Positions 1-5,483 of a DNA stretch of 5,483 bases are shown in pieces. The notes under the pieces were generated by a model. That model had not been told where the DNA came from. It saw only the letters and a list, made by a program, of their open reading frames with translations, and did no database searches. The stretch is from JBBRFH01 sp038224615 (GTDB lineage Bacteria; Planctomycetota; Phycisphaerae; Tepidisphaerales; Tepidisphaeraceae), in NCBI GenBank assembly GCA_038224615.1, contig JBBRFH010000234.1:1-5483 (forward strand), in the 5' to 3' direction. The translations under genes were made by a program, and so were the position numbers. Every line of letters begins with the position of its first letter. Within the stretch, counting starts at the first letter, position 1.

Positions 1-1394
1 TCGTACTTCGCTTCGACCGTCTCGAACATCTGCAGCGGCAGTAACTGACGAATGCAGGGCTTGTTGGTCGGAATGCGGACGATCGGCCGGGTGTAGATCT
101 GCCAGAATTCGCCGCGGCTTTCCCACGCGGTGCCGGTCATGCCGCCCATCTCGGGATACTGACGGAAGAAACGCTGGAAGCTGATGCGGGCGAGGTTTTC
201 TTTGTCGGCGGTGACTTTGACGGACTCTTTGATCTCGATCGCCTGGTGCAGCCCATGCCGCCACGAGCGATCCGCCATCACGCGGCCGGTGAACTCGTCG
301 ATGATCTGCACCTTGCCTTCGGGGTCGACGAGGTAATGCTCGTCGCGCAGGAAGCAGTACTTGGCGACCAGCGCCTGGGTCACGAGTTCTTCGCGGCGGC
401 GCGAGCCTTTCCAGAAGCCGCTGGTATCGGCCGAGCAGATCTCCTCGAGGTGATCGCGGCCGCGCTCGGTGAGGTCGATGTGGCGGATTTCCTTGTCGAT
501 CTTGAAGTCGCGGTCCGTCATCAACAGGTCAGCCAGTGCGCAGGCGGCGCGGTAGCGGTCGGCGTTGGGCTCGTCCTCGGGGGAGTTGCTGATGATCAAG
601 GGCGTCACGGCTTCGTCAATCAGCAGCGAATCGGCTTCGTCGACGATCACCTTGAACAGCCCCGGCACCTGCAACGCCGAGCGCATCCCCCCGCCGGTGA
701 GAAAGCTGACGGCGGTTTGGCCGCTGGAGCGCAGCGTGCCGAGCATGATCTGATCGCGCAGGAAGTCGGCGACGAGTTCCTTGCTGGTGACGTAAACGAC
801 CTGGCGGCGGTAGATCTCGACGCGGTCGGGCTGCTGCGTGTCGTGGACCACATAGCCGACCTGGTGCCCGAGCTTGCGATAGAGCGGGCCCATGTTTTCG
901 GCATCGCGCTGCACGAGGTAATCGTTGACGGTGATGACGTGTACCGGCTTGCCCGACCACGCCATCACGCTGGCGGCGATGGCGGCGGTGATGGTCTTGC
1001 CTTCGCCGGTCGCCATCTCGGTGACGCACGCTTCGTGCATCGCCATCGCGCCCATGATCTGCACGTCGAACGGACGCTTGTCGATCGAGCGCACCGACGC
1101 CTCGCGGGCCAGCGCGAACGCTCGCAGCAGCGGCTCGCCTTCGAGCCGGCCGAGACGCGCCAGGACGCGCATCTCCTCGACTTCCTCCTTGAAGCGGGCG
1201 TCGGAGAGATTTTTCACTTCCGGCTCGAACGACGTAACGATCGCCGCCTGCCTGCGCAACCGCGTCAGCACCGGCCGGCGATTCTTGACCCACCCGACCG
1301 CCGCGTGCGCAGGAATATCCAGGCCCTTCAGCTCGGGCGCTTTCACCCGGCGGGCATCGAAGACGTTGTAAAGTTCAGCGGCGGCGGTGGACAT
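1..1394 (-). CDS. SecA-family preprotein translocase ATPase, divergent paralog (3' end outside window)
   Basis: This is a cytosolic SecA-type motor ATPase, which in the known family uses ATP to push unfolded preproteins through SecYEG. 464 codons are visible from ATG at 1394 with no stop before the left edge. Motifs in order: FDVQ (109-112), Walker A EMATGEGKT (126-134), VITVNDYLVQRDAENM (153-168), Walker B VDEADS (251-256) running into LLIDEAVTPLIIS, a preprotein cross-linking region (about 265-360) that looks slightly shorter than in E. coli SecA, IIDEFTGR (364-371), GLHQAIEIKE (381-390) and FQRFFRQYPEMGGMTGTA (406-423). NBD2, the helical scaffold and wing, and the C-terminal tail lie outside. 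The N-terminus carries roughly 20 more residues than E. coli SecA before Walker A. Two near-invariant segments differ: YGTNNEFGFDYLRDN is replaced by YVTSKELVADFLRDQ (201-215), and DEARTPLIIS reads DEAVTPLIIS. This points to an accessory paralog rather than the housekeeping gene, so no symbol is given. It follows the adaptor genes in the same orientation after a 114-bp spacer. Family assignment is near certain; paralog status is inferred. Confidence 0.93.
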   Translation of the reverse strand, partial: MSTAAAELYNVFDARRVKAPELKGLDIPAHAAVGWVKNRRPVLTRLRRQAAIVTSFEPEVKNLSDARFKEEVEEMRVLARLGRLEGEPLLRAFALAREASVRSIDKRPFDVQIMGAMAMHEACVTEMATGEGKTITAAIAASVMAWSGKPVHVITVNDYLVQRDAENMGPLYRKLGHQVGYVVHDTQQPDRVEIYRRQVVYVTSKELVADFLRDQIMLGTLRSSGQTAVSFLTGGGMRSALQVPGLFKVIVDEADSLLIDEAVTPLIISNSPEDEPNADRYRAACALADLLMTDRDFKIDKEIRHIDLTERGRDHLEEICSADTSGFWKGSRRREELVTQALVAKYCFLRDEHYLVDPEGKVQIIDEFTGRVMADRSWRHGLHQAIEIKESVKVTADKENLARISFQRFFRQYPEMGGMTGTAWESRGEFWQIYTRPIVRIPTNKPCIRQLLPLQMFETVEAKY

Positions 1395-1400
1395 AACGAT

Positions 1401-1504
1401 GGGCCTTGGGGATTAGGCCTTGGGCCTTGGTTAAATGCATAGGAGCGTCGAAAACATTCCCTGCCTTGGTCTTCCACCAAGGCCTGAGGCCCAAGGCCCA
1501 AGGT
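1401..1504. repeat. Spacer inverted-repeat element A made of 7-bp units
   Basis: This element fills nearly all of the 114-bp spacer between the M50/HlyD gene and the SecA-like gene. The left arm (1401-1428) is four 7-bp units: GGGCCTT, GGGGATT, AGGCCTT, GGGCCTT. The right arm (1477-1504) is four units of the opposite strand type: CCAAGGC, CTGAGGC, CCAAGGC, CCAAGGT. A perfect 13-bp inverted repeat pairs CCTTGGGCCTTGG (1418-1430) with CCAAGGCCCAAGG (1491-1503). A smaller hairpin sits inside: CCTTGGT (1464-1470), loop CTTCC, ACCAAGG (1476-1482), whose right half overlaps the first right-arm unit, so the two folds partly compete. It starts 5 bases after the TGA at 1511-1509 and ends 6 bases before the ATG at 1394. 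No T-run follows the stem, so it does not look like a classic terminator. It may act in RNA processing or attenuation, or be a REP/MITE-like genome repeat. Confidence 0.85.
1404..1407 (-). promoter_or_regulatory. Possible ribosome binding site of the SecA-like gene, supplied by the spacer repeat
   Basis: On the minus strand AAGG lies 9 bases before the ATG at 1394 (AAGG, then CCCATCGTT, then ATG). This is where the AAGG part of an AAGGAGG site would sit. It belongs to the outermost heptamer of the inverted repeat, so it could be buried in a stem. No other purine-rich site is seen close to the start. The match is only four bases, and many planctomycete genes lack a Shine-Dalgarno site altogether. 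Confidence 0.3.
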
Positions 1505-1508
1505 CCAA

Positions 1509-3695
1509 TCACGTTCGCGTACTCTGCATCGTCAACTGTTGGAACCATCGGTACCACTGCACGAGCAGGGGCTCCGGGCGGGCGCTTTTGAAGCGGACAT
1601 AGGTGCGCTGGCCGGGGAAATAAGCTTCGTCGGGGTTGGCGAAGACGATGCGGGCCTCGTAGCTTTGCGCGGTACTGGTCTTGCCTTCGGGATCGCGCTG
1701 GTCTGGCGCCAGCGTGCCGCCGCCGGCCTGGGTCATGGCGGTGGCGCGAACGTCGCTCTTGGCGGCGGGGCCAATGCGAACCGAGCGGTCGTCGACGGGG
1801 ATGATCTTGTCGACCAGTCCAATGATGCGCAGCTCAGCCGTGTAGTCGCCGATCGAACTCAGGCGATCGCGATCGGCCTGGTCGATGACGACGAACGCCT
1901 CGAGATAATCCGCCTGCGTCACTGTGGCGAGGTCGGCGGTCTCCTGGAGGTATTGGCCGGCGATATTCCTGATCTGCGGCGCGACGACGGTGCCTTTGAT
2001 CGGGCTGCGGATCGTCAGGTCGTCAAACCGCTTTTGCTCCTCTGCTTCCAGCTTTCTCGCCAGCGCCAGTTCGTCCATGGCGTCGCGCATCTCGGCACCG
2101 CCAGTCGCGGCGGCGGCACGGACCTTCGACTGGGCCTGCTCCCGCGCGAGTTTCTGCTGCTGCAGCGCCAGCGCGATTTTCGGATTGCGCAGCTCGACGA
2201 GCACCTGGTCCTTGTCGACGAGTTCGCCGTCGTGGACGAGCACCTTGTCGACGAAGCCCGGCGCCTTAACGCGGATGGTCGATCGCGCCTTGGCTTCCAG
2301 TACGCCCTCGGCGCGGACGGTGACCGGGAAGCGGATCAACCCCACGACGACCAGCACGATCGCCGCGACCGTGCCCGTGAAGCCCCAGGCGACGGCGCGC
2401 TTGCGGTGCAGTTCTGGGTCGGTGGCGAGGTACTTGACGAGCTTGACCAGCGGGAAGAGCGCGAACGTGGTGATCGCCGCGGCGCCCATGATCAGTCCGA
2501 TGACTTTCACTTCCTGCGGAAGGTTAAAGAAGAGCATCCACGCGATCGCGAGGCTGACGAAGACGCGGTAGCAGCTCGAGGCGATCGCGTAGAAGAACAA
2601 CTGCACGCGCTGGTACGGCGTGGGCAACGGCTGCTGGAGCTTGACGCGGAAGATGTGGCGCTTGACCAGGCCGAGTGTGTACTCGCTGGCCTTGCGCTGC
2701 AGGTTGGGGATCTCCCAGAAGTCGGACAGGATGTAGTAGCCGTCGTAACGCAGCAGCGGGTTGGCGTTGAACAGCACGGTGCTGACCGACGCGATCAGCA
2801 TCGTGTTGTAGGCGAGCTGATTCACGAGCGAGCCGGCGCCCGCCCCGTAGGTGGCCTTCCAGATAAACGCCGCAATCGCCGCGACAAACAGCTCAAAGAT
2901 CATGCCGCCGGCACCGACGAAAATGCGCTTGTATTTGTTCGGGAAGCCCCAGGCGCTCGAGGCGTCGACGTACGGCGTCGGCACGAGCACGAGCAGCATG
3001 ATGCCCACCTCGTGTACCTCACCGCCAAAGCGACGGCAGGAGAACGCGTGGCCCATTTCGTGGATGAACTTGGTGACGACGAACACGCACCACAACAGCA
3101 GCCAGTTGCCCGGGTCGATCGCGGACTTGGCACTTTGGCCGAGCTCTTTCCACATTGGCGCGAGGTTCACCACCGCCGTGGCGATGACGATCACCCAGAT
3201 CACGGCGCTGGCCCAACTGAGCATCAGGCGGATGACGGGCATCCACCCCTTGACGAACATGTCCGGGTCCCAAATGGGAATGCGCGGGAAGAGAATGTTC
3301 ATCAGCCGCTGCTGCATCTTGCGCTGGTTGTGCAGCTTCTGGCGCTTGAGCACGACCGCGCTGTCCGGCGTGACGTCGGTTTCGATGAGATTGGCGGAGA
3401 ACAACTGCGAGAGGATCTGGATGACCTCGGGCTGGGTGGGCGCGTCGTCGGCGAGTTGTCCGCCGACAAGGTCCCAGGCTTCGCCGATGGTGCGTGAGCC
3501 GTCGAGCAGGCCGACGAAGCGGTACGCCGGATCGGACAGGCGATGGAACTGGTTGCCCGCCGGATCGCGCACGACGTACCAGCGCTCGCCGCGGTAATAC
3601 TGCCGCGAGATCTGCGCCGTCGGCCGAAGCCGCGGACGCAGGGACACGACGCGGTACCAGGATTCAGAGAATGTGGGGCGAAGGGCGAGTGACAT
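1509..3695 (-). CDS. PqqD-like / M50 zinc metalloprotease / HlyD-type adaptor fusion protein
   Basis: This complete inner-membrane protein of 728 residues combines an intramembrane zinc protease with a periplasmic adaptor. Residues about 30-105 form a PqqD-like winged-helix domain (YVVRDPAGNQFHRLSDPAYRF, then LLDGSRTIGEAW). Hydrophobic segments near 152-178, 197-210, 228-242, 256-278, 295-310, 364-390, 396-417 and 437-456 build the M50 core, with the zinc motif HEMGH at 212-216 (bases 3062-3048) and the third-ligand motif NPLLRYDG at 312-319. The basic stretch before the last helix (KYLATDPELHRKR) places the C-terminal part in the periplasm. That part has two lipoyl half-motifs (about 466-505 and 558-596), a short coiled-coil hairpin (506-556) and a barrel region with a Gly/Ala/Thr-rich insert (about 640-677), ending in an aromatic tail PEPLLVQWYRWFQQL. 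The ATG at 3695 keeps the family-like N-terminus FSESWYRVVSLRPRLRP. Related proteins are annotated as peptide zinc metalloproteases or HlyD efflux adaptors. The substrate is unknown. Confidence 0.93.
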   Translation of the reverse strand: MSLALRPTFSESWYRVVSLRPRLRPTAQISRQYYRGERWYVVRDPAGNQFHRLSDPAYRFVGLLDGSRTIGEAWDLVGGQLADDAPTQPEVIQILSQLFSANLIETDVTPDSAVVLKRQKLHNQRKMQQRLMNILFPRIPIWDPDMFVKGWMPVIRLMLSWASAVIWVIVIATAVVNLAPMWKELGQSAKSAIDPGNWLLLWCVFVVTKFIHEMGHAFSCRRFGGEVHEVGIMLLVLVPTPYVDASSAWGFPNKYKRIFVGAGGMIFELFVAAIAAFIWKATYGAGAGSLVNQLAYNTMLIASVSTVLFNANPLLRYDGYYILSDFWEIPNLQRKASEYTLGLVKRHIFRVKLQQPLPTPYQRVQLFFYAIASSCYRVFVSLAIAWMLFFNLPQEVKVIGLIMGAAAITTFALFPLVKLVKYLATDPELHRKRAVAWGFTGTVAAIVLVVVGLIRFPVTVRAEGVLEAKARSTIRVKAPGFVDKVLVHDGELVDKDQVLVELRNPKIALALQQQKLAREQAQSKVRAAAATGGAEMRDAMDELALARKLEAEEQKRFDDLTIRSPIKGTVVAPQIRNIAGQYLQETADLATVTQADYLEAFVVIDQADRDRLSSIGDYTAELRIIGLVDKIIPVDDRSVRIGPAAKSDVRATAMTQAGGGTLAPDQRDPEGKTSTAQSYEARIVFANPDEAYFPGQRTYVRFKSARPEPLLVQWYRWFQQLTMQSTRT

Positions 3696-3701
3696 TTTTA
3701 A

Positions 3702-3811
3702 TGGGCCTTGGGGCTTGGGCCTTGGGCCTTAGTGAAATACGTTCGGTGGACGCCAGGGAAGGGCATCGGGGCATGGTCTTTGACCAACGCCCACGCCCCA
3801 AGGCCCACACT
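3702..3811. repeat. Spacer inverted-repeat element B made of 7-bp units
   Basis: This element occupies the 114-bp spacer between the GAF/HlyD gene and the M50/HlyD gene. The left arm (3703-3730) is GGGCCTT, GGGGCTT, GGGCCTT, GGGCCTT. The more worn right arm (3784-3811) is CCAACGC, CCACGCC, CCAAGGC, CCACACT. A perfect 13-bp inverted repeat pairs TGGGCCTTGGGGC (3702-3714) with GCCCCAAGGCCCA (3795-3807), and a small inner hairpin has TGGTC (3774-3778), loop TTT, GACCA (3782-3786). The last right-arm unit touches the TAG stop (3812-3810) of the upstream gene. The layout matches element A: four units, a centre of about 50 bases with a hairpin containing TGGTCTT, then four opposed units. The centres share only patchy similarity (for example AAAT followed by a C.T pattern, then TGGTCTT), which suggests diverged copies of one element. 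There is no terminal T-run. Confidence 0.85.
3706..3709 (-). promoter_or_regulatory. Possible ribosome binding site of the M50/HlyD gene, supplied by the spacer repeat
   Basis: On the minus strand AAGG is followed by CCCATTAAAA (10 bases) and the ATG at 3695. The arrangement copies that of the SecA-like gene: the same outermost heptamer of a related repeat gives AAGGCCCAT just before the start codon. The A-rich bases directly before the ATG may keep the start open. Evidence is limited to a four-base match at suitable spacing. Confidence 0.3.
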
Positions 3812-5483
3812 AAATCCATAGTTTCAACCGCACCCATTCCCACAGCCGATGCAGGCCGTGGTAGTAGAGGGGTTTCTTTTGCCAGTCGACGCGGGCTTCG
3901 CCTTCCTGGCCGGGTTGCCAGTTGGCATCGGTTTCTTCAATTTTGGCGATCACGCGGAAACTGTTGGCGGCGTCCTTGGCTTCTCCGAGGGGGACGATGC
4001 GCGACACGGTGAAGGGGATTTTCTTGTCCGGGCTGCTGGTCGTCGCGAGCGTGCCCTTGCTGTCGACGTGTACCTTCTGAATGTCGCGCTCATTGACGCG
4101 GAGCTCGGCCTCGAGCTGGTGCTCGCCGATCGGCGCGATCTCCATCAGTTGATCGCCTTCCTTCACTTGTGAGCCGGTCTTCTCCATCAGGTCGCCTTTG
4201 AGGACCGTGCCGGTGATCGGCGCGGTGATCGTCGCTTGGGCGATCTGCAGTTCGAGCACCTTGGCTTCGGCTTCGTAGCTGTCGCCTTGCGACTTCTTCA
4301 CGTCGCGCTGCCAGTCGTTATCCGGATCCTTGTCGAAGAGCACGGCCTGCGCTTCGTTGTACGAAGCGGTGGCGGCGGCGTGCTTGCTGATGAGCTGTTT
4401 CTCGAGCTCGGTCGTCTTCAGTTTCAGCAACTTTGCGCCCGCCTGGACCTTCATCCCCGGCTCGACGTAGACTGCTTCGATCACGCCCTGGTAAGGGGAG
4501 CTGACCAGCCGGCGGTCCTGCGGCAGAAACTGGAACGGCGCACTCACCCGGTACATCGGCGAGACGAAGACGACGATCAGCGCCACGATGATGATGCCGG
4601 CGAAGATCACCTTCGCCAGCGTGTGACGCGGGCCGAGGATGTACTTGCTGTTGTGCTGAATGCTGCGCCCGACCTTCACGGCGAGCCAGCGGTCGTCCTG
4701 GTAGCGGTCGTGGATCTGTGGGGCCATCACTTCCGCGAGGACGGCGAGGCTCGTCGTCGTCTGCGGCGTGAGCGGCCTGGTCGGGGGGTACTCCAGCGTC
4801 ATCACGCCGACCACTTCATTGCGGTTGCGCAGCGGCAGGCTGACGATCTTGTTGCCGCTCTCGATGCGCGACAGCGCCATTGCCGAACGCGTGATGTTGT
4901 TCGTGGTGTTGCCGGCCGGATCCGGGTCGTACTGCACCAGCTCCTGCTGGTCGACGCACTCTTCCATCGCCTTGACGATGCTGACCGACAACTCCTGCTT
5001 GCGGTCGAACTGCTCGGTGTGGCTCATCGCCAGCAGCTTGACGCTCTTGAGCTTCACCCAGCCGAGGCTCACCCGCGAAGCGCCGGTGCGGCTGACCAGC
5101 TCGTTGCACAGGTTCGCGGCGCCCGACTGGAACCCGTCGCCATTGGCAAACGCGGCGGCGGCCTGCAGCACGTCCTGGTGACGCTGCCCGACCTGCACCG
5201 CCTGCTCGTTCTGGCGCTTCAGCAGCCACAGGTCGAAGTAGCCGGCGACCAGTCGCATCGTCTCCAGACGCTGACGGGCACGCTCCTCGTCGCGACAACG
5301 CGTGATGACGGCGCTGGCGGCGACGATCTGGTTCTGGTCGCGCAGCAGCGTGACGAGACAGAACTGCGGCTCTCCCGAGTCCGTCGGGTTGCCGACGTTG
5401 ATGACCCCGTCCTTGTCCTGCTGAAGGCACTGCCCGATGATCTCGCCAAACGCCTGCAAAGCGGCCTTCTTGGTTTCCTCGTC
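3810..5483 (-). CDS. GAF-domain, membrane-anchored HlyD-type periplasmic adaptor (5' end outside window)
   Basis: 557 codons are visible, ending in TAG. The frame stays open to the right edge (DEETKKAALQAFGEI), so the TTG at 5459 is probably internal and the true start lies upstream. Counting from the edge, residues about 38-90 resemble the second half of a GAF-like domain (FCLVTLLRDQNQIVAASAVI, then a long helix). Residues about 100-258 form a more complete GAF domain, with IVSLPLRNRNEVVGVMTLEY (213-232) as its recognisable core. RSIQHNSKYILGPRHTLAK is a basic cytosolic flank to one transmembrane helix (about 291-308). The periplasmic part has a first lipoyl half (about 326-358, SPYQGVIEAVYVEPGMKVQAG), a short coiled-coil hairpin (about 359-413), a second lipoyl half (about 417-454, ITAPITGTVLKGDLMEKTGS) and a barrel region ending in WQPGQEGEARV, then an aromatic tail. 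The family bridges inner-membrane transporters to outer-membrane channels. The GAF part may sense a small ligand, but which one is unknown. Confidence 0.9.
   Translation of the reverse strand, partial: DEETKKAALQAFGEIIGQCLQQDKDGVINVGNPTDSGEPQFCLVTLLRDQNQIVAASAVITRCRDEERARQRLETMRLVAGYFDLWLLKRQNEQAVQVGQRHQDVLQAAAAFANGDGFQSGAANLCNELVSRTGASRVSLGWVKLKSVKLLAMSHTEQFDRKQELSVSIVKAMEECVDQQELVQYDPDPAGNTTNNITRSAMALSRIESGNKIVSLPLRNRNEVVGVMTLEYPPTRPLTPQTTTSLAVLAEVMAPQIHDRYQDDRWLAVKVGRSIQHNSKYILGPRHTLAKVIFAGIIIVALIVVFVSPMYRVSAPFQFLPQDRRLVSSPYQGVIEAVYVEPGMKVQAGAKLLKLKTTELEKQLISKHAAATASYNEAQAVLFDKDPDNDWQRDVKKSQGDSYEAEAKVLELQIAQATITAPITGTVLKGDLMEKTGSQVKEGDQLMEIAPIGEHQLEAELRVNERDIQKVHVDSKGTLATTSSPDKKIPFTVSRIVPLGEAKDAANSFRVIAKIEETDANWQPGQEGEARVDWQKKPLYYHGLHRLWEWVRLKLWI

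Noticed and set aside
246..1442. Plus-strand open frame of 398 codons opposite the SecA-like gene
   Set aside because: Antisense to strong SecA motifs. Its C-terminal GPWGLGLGPW stretch is simply the heptamer repeat read in frame.
1431..1460. Possible promoter in spacer A (minus-strand TATGCAT as a -10 box)
   Set aside because: No convincing -35 box at suitable spacing and no equivalent in spacer B, so the match is probably chance in an AT-richer patch.
1395..1508. Spacer hairpins as Rho-independent terminators
   Set aside because: The stems are GC-rich, but no T-run follows them in the direction of transcription, and the genes on both sides point the same way with open repeats reaching almost to the start codons.
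1539..3497. Long plus-strand open frame of 652 codons opposite the M50/HlyD gene
   Set aside because: It lies wholly antisense to a gene with clear motifs, has a biased composition rich in Asp, Arg, Glu, Gly, Val and His, and shows no domain. It is the usual mirror frame of a GC-rich gene.
3702..3811. CRISPR-like or insertion-sequence reading of the heptamer repeats
   Set aside because: Units are 7 bp and directly adjacent, without spacers. No transposase and no target-site duplication can be seen next to the elements.
5459..5483. TTG at 5459 as the start of the GAF/HlyD gene
   Set aside because: The frame continues open upstream as a helical stretch (DEETKKAALQAFGEIIGQ), no ribosome binding site is needed to explain it, and starting there would cut into what looks like a GAF-like domain. 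The gene is treated as partial.

Overview
The window holds three consecutive genes, all on the minus strand, so transcription runs from the right edge to the left edge. Base composition is GC-rich. The combination of genes (a GAF-domain membrane fusion protein, a PqqD/M50-peptidase/HlyD fusion and a divergent SecA), together with GGGCCTT-type heptamer repeats in the spacers, suggests a Gram-negative, didermic bacterium, most likely Planctomycetota or a relative. The phylum is an inference; no rRNA or other taxonomic marker is present.

Layout in transcription order. (1) 5483-3810: the 3' part of a gene for a membrane-anchored adaptor with cytosolic GAF-type sensor sequence, one transmembrane helix, and a periplasmic HlyD/biotinyl-lipoyl adaptor region. 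Its true start lies beyond the right edge. (2) 3809-3696: a 114-bp spacer filled by an inverted-repeat element made of 7-bp units. (3) 3695-1509: a complete 728-residue protein that joins a PqqD-like domain, a multi-pass M50 (site-2-type) zinc protease with intact HEMGH and NPLLRYDG motifs, and a periplasmic HlyD-type adaptor region. (4) 1508-1395: a second spacer, also exactly 114 bp, filled by a related inverted-repeat element. (5) 1394 to the left edge: the first 464 codons of a SecA-family ATPase whose nucleotide-binding motifs are intact but whose otherwise near-invariant YGTNNEFGFDYLRDN segment is rewritten.

Together the genes look like an inner-membrane export assembly: a cytosolic SecA-type motor, two periplasmic adaptors anchored in the inner membrane, an intramembrane protease and PqqD-like domain that could handle a substrate peptide, and a GAF module that could sense a ligand. 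The family assignments are well supported by motifs. The idea that they form one dedicated export machine is an inference from gene order. No tRNA, rRNA, CRISPR array, transposase or convincing promoter is visible. The long plus-strand open frames are antisense shadows of the GC-rich genes.
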